Assembly (NCBI GenBank): GCA_030490835.1
Contig: CM059975.1
Coordinates: 56,101,174 to 56,165,173 of the forward strand
DNA: 64,000 nucleotides
From: Annona cherimola
Taxonomy: Eukaryota > Streptophyta > Magnoliopsida > Magnoliales > Annonaceae
Direction of reading: 5' to 3'
Both the position numbers and the translations under genes were made by a program. The notes under the pieces are model-generated. The model saw nothing but the letters and a program-made list of their open reading frames with translations, ran no database searches and was not told the origin of the DNA. This document shows, in pieces, positions 11,707-23,830 of the stretch; positions within the stretch are counted from its first letter, which is position 1, and each line of letters opens with the position of its first letter.

Positions 11707-14135
11707 TTTTGGACATAAGAATGTCCATTTCCAAAAGGATTAAATGAAAAGTGTTTTGGACATAAGAATGTCATTTGCCAAAGAATTTATGAGAAATGTG
11801 TTTTAGGACATATGAATGTCCATTGCCAAAGAAAGCTATGTCAATAATATTTTGGAACATCAAATGTCCCTTAGCTAAAGGAATTTATGATGAAAAATAT
11901 TTTTGGACATAAAAATGTCCCATAGCTAAAGGAATTTATGGTGAAAAATGTTTTTGAACATAAAAATGTCCCTTGCCGAAAAAGGCTTATGTGAATGATG
12001 TTTTGGGACATGAGAATGTCCTTCTCTAAAAAGGATTTATGAGAAAAATATTTTGGACATAAAACGTCTGTTGGTCCCGAGTTGATGGAAAAACCCAAGA
12101 GGGGAGGGGTGAATTGGGTTCTTTAAAAAATTCTTTGGTAAATTAAAGTCTTAACCCCTTGAAAGATTAATCCCCTTTTGAAAGCAAATAGAGAGCAATT
12201 AAGATAAAGCAGTAAAAGGAAGCAGAAGACAAGATTTATAGTGGTTCGGGCAATCCTTCCCTACTCCACTCTTCCAAGCTCACACTCGGTTGTGACTTGG
12301 GTTCCACTATGTATTCCTCGAATACACTTAGAGTCTCCGCTCTCTTCTAGATTCCAGCTCTAGGGGGCATACACAACACACAACACAAGTAGGTGATGAG
12401 TTCCACTCCAATCACACACTACTTTGCATATACTTGATCTTAGCTACCCAAGCTAAATCAAGTTTAATACAACAAGACTTGAAATAAGAAAAACTACACT
12501 TTGCAGAGATGTGTAGGCAAGTTTAGCTCGAGGAAGAAATTGTAGAAGCAGCTTGGATGAGTATTGATGAAGCAGCTTGCAACTTGAGGCTCTTTCTTCC
12601 TTTGAATGTATATGGACCACTCAAATATGGAGAAAGGAAATAGAAACTCTTTCTTGCACTTGTTTTCTCTCTTTGGACTTTGTAATGTGTAAAGTAGTGT
12701 ATATGAGAGTCTTGTGTCTTCTTTCAGGTTCATTTGAGTGTCCTTTTATAGAGTGAGGAAGATTTGAACGTTGTAGAGGTGGTTGGCGTGCAATAAATGA
12801 TCTCCAACGTTCAAAAATTCGAACGTTATTTTCCAAGTCGAAGATGGAGTCGACTTGGCCTGCGACTTGGCTTCCAAGTCGCACCTGGAGTCGACCTCGT
12901 GTGCGACTCCAGTTCTTCAGATTCCCAAGTCTGAGTCTTGGGTCGGCTTGGCCTCAGACTTCAACTCAAGTCCATCCTGGAGTCGACTTGGGTTGCGACT
13001 TGGCTCGGCCTTTGCTAAAAATGCTTTGATCTTCTTTTGATTTGCTTCTATCTTGCTTGGCTTTCTTCCTTTAGTCCTTTTGATTCTTGAATGGCTCCTC
13101 ATACTTGTAGATCTTGTGATTCTTGAAGAGCTTGTCCTTGATTCATCTTGGATTGGCTTGAATCTTGTGATTCTGAGGAGAGTTTGATTCTTGCATAATT
13201 GATTCATGCACCTTGCTTTGCATCTGACTCATTTGATCTTTAAGACTTGAATATTTGAAACATACTTGTATCTTTGCCTTGGACTTGATAGACTTGATTT
13301 GATCTTAAACATGAATCCTTGCTTTGAACTTGAAAAACCCAAGTTAATCTTGAGAATAGTCTTTGCACCTTACTTTGGATTTGAGAAAGTTCAAATAGAT
13401 TCTTGGAATAAGCTTGGAATTACATTTTTGAAATTTGAACTTCTCAAGTCGAGGATGGAGTCGACCTTGTTTGCGGCTTCGCCCAAGTCGCACTTGGAGT
13501 CGACTTCGTCTGCGACTTGGGCATCTTTGTGCCCCAAAATCAGGTCTGGACAGTTTTTCTCGAATGAAGTCGATAGTGAGGTCGACTTCGTTTGCGACTT
13601 GGCTTCCCAAGTCGCAAGTGGAGTCGACTTAGCCTGCGACTTCACCTGCTATTCTTCCAGTTTTGATTTTGCCTTTGAAGTTCTGTTTCAAGTCGATAAT
13701 GGAGTCGACTTTGGGATCGACTTCACCCTAAGTCGAAGTCCAAGTCGACTTGGGGATCGACTTGACTATTTCAGTTCCTTAAAACATTTGGCAAACTCAT
13801 TAGTATACTTGATATACTCAAATTAGTCTTTGTTAATCATCAAAACTCATGCTTTGGTCAATTTTATTTTGTTTTAAACATTGTTTCCAACAACGTCCAC
13901 TGGCAAAGGATGGTTTGTATGTAAATGTCATGGAACATTAGAAATGTTCACACAAGACTAAAGAAAATTAATTAAAGAAGGTAAAACATATATGTTTTTC
14001 CTTAACAAGCCTAAACGTGACTTGTAAATGATTTTAAGAAGGAATGTCTATGAAAATGTTCTAGGACATAGAACTGTCCTTATGAACAAAGAATTTTATG
14101 ATAGTGTTCTAGGACATATAAATGTCCTCAGGTAA
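11707..14135 (+). repeat. Array of roughly 50-bp hairpin units, split by a copia LTR
   Basis: Eight units from 11707 to 12068 and about three more decayed ones from 13893 to 14135. Each starts TTTTGGACATAAGAATGTCC or a variant, so each contains a GGACAT/ATGTCC inverted repeat with a 4-base loop, followed by a less conserved tail. The array was interrupted by the solo copia LTR at 12069. Confidence 0.8.
12069..13892 (-). mobile_element. Solo LTR of the Sirevirus-like copia family
   Basis: 1824 bp starting TGTTGG and ending CCAACA, with a perfect 5-bp duplication ACGTC at 12064-12068 and 13893-13897. It aligns with the LTRs of the complete copia element (24834-26684) but has only one copy of the 51-bp repeat instead of five. 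It carries two clusters of GTCGAC palindromes (about 12834-13000 and 13445-13765). Long ORFs in it, such as 13266-13826, arise from the repetitive palindrome modules and occur on both strands. A solo LTR is normally the product of recombination between the two LTRs of a full element. Confidence 0.92.
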
Positions 14136-14708
14136 GAAGGTGTTCGAGATGTTTAAGAAAAAGGTTTTCAAGGAAGTCTTGCCCTAATGATCAAATGCTT
14201 GATTACTGAGTTGTCACTCACATTTTGATTTCCCAAACCTTACATAGGTACCGGAAAACTCAAGAAGTTGCGAACCTAAGCAACGAAGGAAGGTATGTGA
14301 TGGTAGCCATGTTGGCTATAAGGAATGGGATAGCATGATTAAAGTTCTAAGGTATGTTGATGTGTATGTGAACTTAATTAAAATTTTAAGTTCTATATGA
14401 AGTAATGATTGAATGTTTATATGTATGGATGTAAAATCTCAGGACTAAGTCGAGAAGACTTTCGTTATAAAAAAGTATGAAGAGATGCTATGAATGAAAT
14501 TATGAAATTTTATTACAAATGTATCGCCGCTTGTTCGATGAATGATGTGAAATGTAAAGATATGAATGATGATAGAAAGAAAAAAATTTGGACGAGATCC
14601 AACTAAGAACCCGCTATGTGATCAAGGCAATAATCTTGATTCACATTTACCAATCGATAAGATCTTGAGGTAAGGATGTGACGTCTCGGGTTGGGGCGCT
14701 ACAGAAGT

Positions 14709-14720
14709 TGGTATCAGAGC
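14709..14720 (+). promoter_or_regulatory. Element B primer-binding site (initiator Met tRNA)
   Basis: TGGTATCAGAGC, six bases downstream of the LTR end, the same arrangement as in elements A and E. Confidence 0.9.
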
Positions 14721-15926
14721 ATGAATTGGTAAATAGGTGTGGAAAGAAATGACTTGATATCAATAAGATGATATCTTAACAAGGATTGATAGATAGATGT
14801 AGAGGAAAAAATGAAAACAATGAAAGAGATAGATTGAGATTAGGAGACATATACGATATATATTGTCTTTTACTGTGTGTCATTATGAAGCAAAGATATG
14901 GCTATTTAAGGAAATATAGCTAGTTTCTATGTTTCATAGTGTAGATGGTATATGAAGGAAAAATTATATGAGGCCAGATGAGATGAAGAAGGAGGTAAGG
15001 AGAATCTAAGAAGAGACAAAGGATAGAAGGGAATAAGAATTGATGATGGGTTGAATAATTGAACCCTACATGCAAACCCCCCATACCTAAGGTTTACTAT
15101 ACCTCACTTAAGATAGCACAAGATTGTGCTATATGATATATATGTTTAAGGTGCAGCGCCATGACGGACATATGGAAGGCACCAAGGTGTCAACTTTCTA
15201 AGTGATTTTTGATTTAGAGTTTATGGTTATGATAAAATGACAGATTATGTAGGTATAATCTGTATGTGTAAGGAAAAGCAACCTCACACTATGAAAGGCG
15301 AAGATAGAAATGAGAAATGTAGGGAAAAAAAGGAGTTTCCTTTTAATAACTAAATAAATGTATGATGTTTGATGTTATGAAAATATAAGTACATTTGATT
15401 TTATTCAAATGTTAAGTGTATATGAAAGAAGAAAGGTCATTGGTCTTTCTAGATCATATAATTGACTATGTATAATAGGAATTATTTTATGATAAGAAAT
15501 GATATTGACATGATTTTACATGTTGCTTTCTACAACATGCCTATCACCTTAGTTTTTGAACAAAGGAAAGACAGTTGCAGATATGAGCCAACAAGGAAGA
15601 AGAGAAGCTAGTAGTAAATCTAAATGACCAACGCAGTGAGGACAAGTGAGTCCAAGGGCTCGTCGACGACAGGTAAATATAAACCTTGAGTCAAGGGTTG
15701 AAGGTGGAGTCATTGTAGGTAACACCTCACAGTAGAAAGAGTGAAGGAAAGGATAACTACAGCTATATAAGGAGCTGTACAGTAGGCCACTCGAGATTAA
15801 GCTGCCTAGACAGTAGAAATAATACAAGGTCTTTGGGAAAAGCCCAACAGGACCAATTAGAAGAACGTGGAAGAGATGGACCGGTATAGGTAATAATTTT
15901 TAACCTATTACCTAAACTTTTTCAGG
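14721..15926 (+). other. Element B leader and degenerate internal sequence
   Basis: Between the primer site and the gag remnant. No frame of meaningful length is open on the plus strand and I recognise no motif. The minus-strand frame at 15549-15827 has no family resemblance and lies antisense to the element. Confidence 0.5.
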
Positions 15927-16076
15927 GCTGATAATAGTAAGGTAGAAACGAATGGAAAGGATATTAATGCCTTTCTAGCTCAGTATCCACCCAAGTTCTC
16001 AAGTGAATCAGATTCTATTCAAACTGAGCAATGGATGACTGAAATCAAGAACATTGTTCAAGGTTTGAACATGTAG
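15927..16076 (+). pseudogene. gag: gag remnant of element B
   Basis: A 49-codon plus-strand frame contains YPPKFSSESDSIQTEQWMTEIKNI, a retrotransposon gag core pattern (known pattern: PP-x-F-x-G then a short gap and W-x-x-x-I/M). It ends at a TAG. Downstream sequence to 17146 carries further degenerate gag or pol material with stops in every frame; I could not place an RT or integrase motif in it. Confidence 0.55.
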
Positions 16077-17146
16077 TCTTATGTGATGTCCAAGCATTGA
16101 TTGACAATGCTTATGAGTGATAGGAAAACTCTAATGGCTGTTATACCATAATCAAAGAAGGTAATCTGAAAGAATTTGATAAGCAATTTATTCCAATAGG
16201 ACACTAGGATATAACACATGTTGGTAATGAACATATACAATCAGGGCAAGGACAACTTGCCACTAAAGATTAAGAAACCTGGTGAAGGGAAAGAAATGAG
16301 TAAGAAAGGTTAGCTCAACCAAAGCTAATATAACACTGTCTAGTTAGTATGTATGAAAGGAAAAGAATATTCCATATATGATATCACAAAGTTTGGTATT
16401 ATGTATTATAGCAAGCGATAGTAGATAGATGAAGAAAAATCAAGGCAAGAATGATTGTCGGAATTCTCTTCAATTCCAACCACATTGCAAGATAGGTATG
16501 AGAGAAATTATCTCTCTATGATGTTCATAAGAAGTGAGATTAAAAAGAATGATAAAGACCCTTACTAGTTTATGGAAACTGGAAAGGGAGACCAAGGAAG
16601 AAAATATTTTAGACTAGTTTAATACCGGTACTCCTATTAGGTAGTCTACGCTGGTATAACCTAGTTGCAGGCATTATGAAGTGAGAAGGAATGGATAGAT
16701 TAACAAAAGTGTCTTTTGCTAAGACATGAATGAAAATTTACGTGAGAGCAACTTTTGTTCTATGCTATAGAATGAATGTATTATGTTATATGAATATTAT
16801 GTGAAAATGATTGCTATGGATTTTTACTCTGTATGAATGAATGGGTAGCCTAGATCTTACCCTATGATAAGATGAGAAATTCTATAATTTCTCTATGTAT
16901 AAGAATACTAGTATGCCTACCATAAGAATAAGAGATGGATGACATAAAGAAAAGAACAATTACAATGAAAAATCCATATGGAAACAGGAATTAGTAGAGA
17001 TAAGTAATAGGTGTATTGGACCAAGGCCTAAAATGCCACCAAGACAGAGTAGCACAGTGGAAGTGTAGTGAGACATTGAAGTATTGGAAAAGATGATAAG
17101 TTAGCAAATTTATGTGAGCCTTTCCCCAATATTTGAAATGTAATAG
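16077..17146 (+). other. Degenerate internal sequence of element B
   Basis: No open frame above about 60 codons and no clear domain. Around 16375-16420 it resembles the internal sequence of element A near 3540-3570, so the two elements are related here. Confidence 0.45.
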
Positions 17147-17181
17147 GTTTCGGGACGAAACGTGTTATAAGGGGGGATGAT
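17147..17181 (+). promoter_or_regulatory. Element B hairpin and polypurine tract
   Basis: GTTTCG-GGA-CGAAAC (17147-17161 region) then AAGGGGGGATGAT (17169-17181) directly before the right LTR, matching element A. Confidence 0.85.
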
Positions 17182-17869
17182 TGTGATACCCAGACCCAAG
17201 TAAGACTTATATATATATATATATGTAATTGGCATATAAATATGGATCAGGTATGATTGAGTAGAATTATGAATGATTTCCTTTGCAATATTGATGATTT
17301 ATTGCAATTAAGGCAAATGATTATGAATAATGATTATAAGACAATATGGGTCAATGTGATTAAAGAGGCCTAATGAGGGTTAGGAAATGTTAATATATTG
17401 AGGATAATTACCTGATATATTATGGTTTAATTAATGGAGATTATGTTGATAATTATGGACTTAAGGTAGCAAATGCTAGAAAATTCATAACTCAACGCCG
17501 GTAAGGCAGATTAAGATGAAAATTGAAAGGTAAGCACATAATTTCATGCTTAATATTATGGAAAAGTTAGATTATGAAAATTTGGATGGGATTAGGGTGA
17601 AAATAGATTATCACCATCCAAAATTCAAGGATGACTTCAAATGATCATAACTTGAGCTAGAAAAGTCGGATTGAGACGAAATTTGAAATGAACGGTTAAA
17701 ATTATGAGATTAATGCTATGAAAGGATTTGATCAAGATAATGATGGTGGAATCATAGTTGCATGAAAAATGAGTGTATACCTTTAACTTTTGTGCACCAT
17801 AAAGTAAGCTTGTATTTATGTTAAAGTTAAAGTGATTAATTAAATAATTAATGGCATAAATGAGGTGTC
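17182..17869 (+). repeat. Element B right LTR, truncated
   Basis: Colinear with the first ~690 bp of the left LTR (7488-8155), then breaks at GAGGTGTC and continues as an Athila LTR. There is no terminal CA or target duplication here, so this is a deletion or recombination junction, not an element end. Confidence 0.85.
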
Positions 17870-18477
17870 CACCAATGAAATTGGATCTCCTCTTCAAATG
17901 CTCTCGAAACGGAAGTCCTTATCTTTCTCTCTTCGGCTGCTCCGTTTATGCTCTCTTCCTTCGCACGAACCCCTAGGTATAGGCTTTTTCCTCCATTAAC
18001 TCCGTATGAAACACGTGCAGAAACACACATGTGCAGTGGTCGTGCCGTGGCGCCAACTCTTTGGAAGCTTGTCAACTGAAGGGCTCCTGACTAGTTTCTG
18101 TATGGTGGTGAATTGGCACCTAGGCGCCAACTCTCTGGAAGCTCGCCAACATAGGGAGTTCTGGAATGTCTTATGAGGTGGTAGGTTGGCACCTAGGTGC
18201 CGCTGGTCAACTCCGGGGCGCCAGCTTGCTCGTTTCTTCATTCTACACATTTCTTAGTCCCCCGTCACATTCACAAGCGGTTAGCTACCCGTCCTTCCTG
18301 CAAAACCAACTAAAACCGAATAAATGAACTTATAAATATCTATTTTATACTAAAAATGCATAAAAACTACATATTGTTCCTAAAATACAAAGTGAATGAA
18401 AACTAAGCTAAATGGGTGCAAACCAACTACATTCTCTTGGACTAGCATGCAAAACTAGTCCGAAACGAGTCATAATA
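17870..18477 (-). repeat. Athila-3 LTR fragment (continues at 22468-22490)
   Basis: Matches the middle and U3 part of the Athila LTR, with the palindrome-rich segment at about 18040-18230. Its 3' (R/U5) part is missing because of the junction at 17869/17870. The last bases lie beyond solo LTR C, ending TAATCA at 22490 next to a polypurine module. Confidence 0.75.
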
Positions 18478-21400
18478 TGTGGCGCACCCAACCCGAGTGT
18501 CATATCTTGAGCCTTACCTCGGGATCGTTATTGACTGGTAAACGTGAACAGGATTGTTGCCCTGTCACACGGTGGGTTTTTAACGGATATTTATCTAATT
18601 AAATATATTTTCGTAGGAGTTTATTTCCACATAATTACCTTTCATGCATAACTAGGTCATTTCCAGCCATTCAACATATAACAAAGCATGATGTTCAAGA
18701 AACATTTCCACATTCTCTTAAATCAGATGTCACTGCATCTATTAACCATAGTTGTTAACATAAAACATCAACATAATTATATCCATTCAACATGAGTTTT
18801 TTTTAAATATTATGAGACTGCTAATGTTTTTCTCTTGCTTTAATGATATTTCCTTTGCTCTGTTGTCGAGTCTCTTCTTTTACCTATCTATGGGTTTGGA
18901 AAATGAAAATGTGAGTTGTATACTCAATAAGCAAACTTTATACAAATTTTCAAACAAAACATTTCAAAGGTAACCTTTTTCAAAAAGAAATCATTTCTCT
19001 CCATTTAGTAGAGACACTTATAAAGTGATCAACTACCTGCGGAGCAAAAACCTTTTATTTATAATCTTTATGGAAAGCAACATTATACCCCCTCGAGGAT
19101 ATAAAATGACAATGTGATGAATGCATTATGATCCCTTAGGATGGAAGCTAGCTAGGCGACCATCCGTCTTTATATTCTCCCATCCAAGGAGGCGCCGCTG
19201 GCCCTTGGCCTATTTCAGCGACTTGGCTACACAAAAGGGAGAAAATTGGTTCACTTATTCCTTTAAGGTGAACCTCATGCATTGTGCACATGAATTTATC
19301 CATGACATGCTAACATGATTTTTCTTGCATAATTTCACAAGGCAGTAATTTTCATAAAACAGTTATGTAAATCAATTAACAACACATAATGAGCTAAGGA
19401 ATTACTATCCTTAAAATATTTAAAAAATAAAATTTCAAATAACATTTATTAAACCAATAAAAGTAATTAAAGCATTATTCACAATCATTTCAAAATAATT
19501 TAAGAAATAAAAATTCATTTAGAAAATTTTCTTACTTACCTTGTTCACGAGAGCTTTCCAGATCAACTTTTTCCTTTCCTTTGCCTATGAAAGAATAACA
19601 TAGTATTCATATAAATTTCATTGACTTATATTCACTTTAGTTTTCCAACCCATTTTCATAAACATTCATAGCCCACTTAATTTCCAAGTTGGGTATACGC
19701 ACATATTATACTTATGTACCCACCATTCATTTCGTCACACATTTAATTTCCATATATTAATCTCAAATTTTGAAATTATCTATCCATCAATGCATTTCAC
19801 ATTTTTCTATCATTCTTTTATGCATTTTTGCATTTTAATATTTCACATAGCTCATTTATCATTTTATCATGCTTACCACTTCTCACATGTACATTTCTCA
19901 ATACATAATTCATGTATTTAAAATTTTTCAAATCAACAACTTGGCTTCAAATTTAGCATGATTATACAACTTAATTAACACTTATTTAGTGTATTTTCAT
20001 GAATTTTTAATCCACTAATTTTATAGATTCAAAAACAGCAACTTGTAGGACCCGATTTCTACCCTTTAAACGTCTCTTTTACTACTCAAATCTAAACAGA
20101 TTTTTAACCATTTAATTCCAGCTATTAATCCCACTTTTCTTAACCTAAATTCAATGCATTTTCACCTATTCAAATTCCATATATAGGTTGCTTGCAAAAC
20201 AGCAACTTTTTATGCATGTAGGGTACCCATTTACACCATTTTGGACGTCCACTTTATACCCCTTATAAAAATCTGATTTTGGGCAGTCCATGCAAGGTCC
20301 ATTTTCTTGTTGAAAGTGCCCTATATTTAGGGTATTTTACCCTAAAATTCATTCATAATTTATTTGAATCACTTCATGTATCATTTTTCAACGTTTAAAC
20401 ACAAAATTTGGGTCTTAAGAGTAACCCTAACTAGCCTTCTTTCTACACTTCATAAACCATGCTAAATTCCATATATATTCAACATCTAATAATGAATTAT
20501 CATGTGATTATGTCAACTTAATAAAACAGCAATATTAAACAAAAGTTTCAGCAAGTTTAAGCTAGTGTAGGAACTCATACTTCACACTAATCACCCTCTT
20601 CTTTCATCTAACTCTTAGTTGCATCACTTGCTATTAAATTCCCATTAAATACCCTAATTAAAAGCATCATAAATATCCATTAAAGGATTCATTATGAATC
20701 ATATTTACATCCCATAAATTGAGTTAGAAAAACTAGATTAAAATCAATCAAACACAAACATACACTTACTTGTATAGAGTAGCACTTAACTCCACCTCTC
20801 AAGCAAACCTCCTCAACTTAATTCCTCCTTTTCTTTCCCTTTTTCTTCTCTTATATTTGGGTTTGAAAGGGGCTGAGAGATGGGAACATATGCTGCTGGA
20901 AATGGGAGTTCAAAATGCTGAAAATTTTCTAAGTTCCCACCTATGTACATGGACGTCCCCCCTCTCATGTGTAATAGCTAGAAATTTCCAGCTAGTGGAC
21001 CCCACTTGCCACCTCATCTATGATCATTCCAATGCAATTTTATCTCCATATCTGACATGGAAACTTGTGGACCATTTAAATTATAATTTTCTTAATTAAA
21101 AATTTGTTAATTATCCAATGCATTTAAACATCTCAAATCTGTCCACCAGATCATGTCCAAAGTAGCTGCTTTTTTTCATTTTTTTTCAATGAATTTTGCA
21201 GCTTTTTAATGAAAATTTATATACCCTAATACCTAGGCTAATTATTAATGCATTTATCATTTTTTTAAAATTAAAAAAAAATCACATTTTTGGCCACTTG
21301 AACGGTCACAATTTCTACTCCATTTTCTGATGCCTGTACATGTCCCCTTTTTCAGTAGCTTATCTTGAATTTTTTTACCATGGTGCAGCTTTATTTAATT

Positions 21401-22462
21401 ATTCATTTAATTACCTAGTTATTTAGTTCATTTAGGGTCATTTTAGCATAATTTAAAAATTCAGAAAATATTCATAAAGCTGTTAAACCGTCCACATCAT
21501 CCAGATGATATGCTGCTGTCCATTTTTTCCATCTTCTCTCAACGGTCCAGATCTGCCACTTTTAATCCGAATTTTTAATTTAATTTAATGCATATTTATC
21601 CTCATTAACTCATAGTTGACTTTGAGTATATATTTTATTAAAAAATATTTCACAAAATGCCATTTTATGGGCTGTTTGGACATCCCTAGCTACCACATCA
21701 TCCATGCTCCTTTGAGCTGTTTAATTGAGCATTTAATTATGAGATAATTGCAGAAATTTTACCATTATTAGTAATTCAAAAAATACCCTACAAATTACCT
21801 CCTCTTGACACCTCAAATTTGTCTTTATTCATTTGATTATTTTACTCATTTTTAACATAAATGCTAATCACTTTTTGAGTTGAAAAGTCAAAACCCATAA
21901 TCTAAATTTTGTGAAAGCTTATTCCCATGATTATTTGCATGATCAAATCATCACATTACCTTAATCTCATAATTTTAGCCGTCCATTTCAAATTTCATCT
22001 CAATCCGATCTTTCTAGCTCAAGTTATGATCATTTTAAGTTTTGAACGGTGATGATCGATTATCATCAAAATTTTCAAAATCTAATTTTCCCATGTGATT
22101 AAGCACAAAATTATGTGCTTCCCCCTAAATTTTCACCTTAATCCCACTTAAGGTCATCAAGTTATGAATTTTCCAATATTTTCTCAACTTGGCTCCATAA
22201 TTAGCCTCCTAATCACCATTAGTTACATTATGAAATTTAATAAATTTTTCATAGCATAATAATATTTATCCAGCCTCATTGTATCATTTCAATCAACTTA
22301 ATCCACATTTTCTTAAATAAATAAATTTAAACAACCTTCATAATTACTAACCTAATTGCAACAAATCATAAACACTGCAATTAATATATTTATGAATATA
22401 TCATTCATACATAAATCACTCAAATACATATATATGATTCCTACTTAGTTTAGGGCTTCACA
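18478..22462 (-). mobile_element. Solo LTR C of a long-LTR Ty3/gypsy element
   Basis: 3985 bp. On the minus strand it reads TGTGAAGCCCTAAAC to GGTGCGCCACA, with a perfect 5-bp duplication TAATA at 18473-18477 and 22463-22467. Its sequence shares blocks with LTRs A, B, E, F and G (for example the 'tcaataagcaaac' and 'aggatggaagctagc' segments). No internal region, primer site or polypurine tract accompanies it. ORFs inside, such as 20770-21099, are not conserved in related LTRs. Confidence 0.88.
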
Positions 22463-22490
22463 TAATAATTAGTATTTTCATGAGTAATCA

Positions 22491-22516
22491 CACCCCCAAA
22501 CTTAAATGTTGCTAGT
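22491..22516 (-). promoter_or_regulatory. Athila-3 polypurine tract, cut within its hairpin
   Basis: Same purine run as at 616 and 24101, but the hairpin stops after GCTAGT, where the Athila-2 LTR begins with TGACGAGC at 22517. Athila-2 therefore appears to have inserted into the hairpin of another Athila copy, or a recombination joined them. Confidence 0.65.
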
Positions 22517-23500
22517 TGACGAGCTGCGTATATGCCAACTAAAATGTTCGCTATTTACGCAAGTATACGTGCCGTGTCAAGTAATAAAGAGTGAGTAAAG
22601 TATCGTTCCCATGAGGAATTGTTAACCGGAATTATTAATTAGTTTAATTTCTTTCGGTGGGTAGAAAATTCTGAGTTTATGAATTTAAACTAAAGCTAAC
22701 AACTGCAATAAGAAATCAGAGTAGAGTTCACGGAACTACGGGATACTAGAAATGAGGTTACTAATTGGGGATGACAGATGGATAGCTCGGAATCCTTAAA
22801 TCTAAACTATATCGCATTGGTTCTTTTTGATTGGATTGTGTATGAATTTACTAGCCCAAGTTCAATAATCTCTATATATGTCTTCCAACACTATATAAAG
22901 CTAATTACACCCTATTTAATTACTATGTTCCCATGCCGTTAAATAAAGTGAAATTGATAAGTGCATAACCTGTTTAGTGACTACACAGGGTTTAATTGTA
23001 TATTCCTATCCGTTAAACAACTCCCCTTATAAAGAGAAAACCTATACCCTGCACATGGATCTAGCAGAGATTTTCCTCTTCCAAGGATAAATCAAGCAAT
23101 TAAATCATCTTACAAGGTAGCTAATCTTGTAAAAAGCATTAAAACCACACATGCAAAGATAAATCGCACACAATCATAAAATAAATCAAATATTCATTCT
23201 TGAATTTCATAGAACCAAGACAATATAGTTTAGAGTTCAACTCATCCTAACTATCCATCTAATGGAGGTTTAGTTCAAAGACATGATCATAACATCCATT
23301 ACAACCATATTGAAAGTATTTATGAAAGTAGAGAAAGAAAAATAGAAAGAATAAGAGAAAACTGGATTTCATGCGGCTTCCACCAACGGAGTTGAATCCT
23401 CTCTTCAATCTGTGCTTTGATCGCGTTTTTGTCTCTCTTCTGTGTAATTCCATTCCCTAGCTCTCTCTCCGGTCCTCCCCCGTGCACAAACCCCTAGGAT

Positions 23501-23510
23501 CTATTTATAG
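23501..23510 (-). promoter_or_regulatory. TATA box of the Athila LTR
   Basis: CTATAAATAG on the minus strand, immediately downstream of the palindrome-rich U3 and upstream of a pyrimidine-rich leader. The 3' LTR copy of the non-autonomous Athila has a TATATATAG variant at 36822-36832. Confidence 0.55.
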
Positions 23511-23558
23511 ATTGGCATTGCGCAGCACACACATTGAAATCTGCGCATACGGATGCGT

Positions 23559-23830
23559 ATTGGTGCCTAGGCGCCAACTCTCTGTGTGCTGGGCAACTCG
23601 AAACTTTTCTGCAAACCCTAAGAGTTCCTGCCTTGGCGCCTAGGCACCAACTCCCTGGAGTTTCATGACTTGGAGCTTCTCTTGGACACACCTGTGTGAT
23701 CATGCCTGGCACCTGGGTGCCCTTGGCTGGCGCCTAGGCACCAACTCCCTTGAAGCAATCTCTCCCATGTGACTTCACAACCCTTCTGGAATGGTCTACC
23801 TGTTGGTAAGGTGGAGCCTGGGCGCCATCC
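23559..23830 (-). repeat. GGCGCCTAGGCGCC-like palindrome cluster in Athila U3
   Basis: Several full or degenerate copies of a 14-bp perfect palindrome, each followed on the plus strand by CAACTC(T/C)CTG. Comparable clusters lie at 85-365, 18040-18230, 36883-37125 and 42765-42960. All lie on the U3 side of the TATA box. Confidence 0.8.

Larger units (their letters stand above)
7488..14703 (+). repeat. Element B left LTR (about 5.4 kb after removing the nested copia LTR)
   Basis: Starts TGTGATACCC and ends GGGGCGCTACA next to the primer site. Subtracting the nested solo LTR and its duplication leaves about 5387 bp, long for a plant LTR. The excess is partly explained by three internal tandem arrays (9996-10100, 11035-11209 and 11707-14135). 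Confidence 0.75.
7488..17869 (+). mobile_element. Element B: decayed long-LTR Ty3/gypsy element, right end truncated
   Basis: Left LTR, initiator-Met primer site, a 2.5-kb degenerate internal region, hairpin/polypurine tract and the first 688 bp of the right LTR are present. Identity of the two LTR starts (TGTGATACCCAGACCC at 7488 and 17182) defines the element. The right LTR stops at 17869, where sequence switches abruptly to an Athila LTR, so no right target duplication exists. It entered the C-terminal part of the Athila-1 env-like ORF. Internal sequence holds only a gag remnant with many stops; no RT or integrase motif is visible. Confidence 0.8.

Noticed and set aside
11707..12068. Possible CRISPR-like array
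   Set aside because: Regular repeats, but the 'spacers' are diverged copies of one unit and the context is a plant retrotransposon LTR.
13266..13826. 186-codon plus-strand ORF
   Set aside because: It lies in a solo copia LTR and is built from GTCGAC modules. Overlapping ORFs of similar length exist in other frames and on the other strand, as expected from palindromic repeats.
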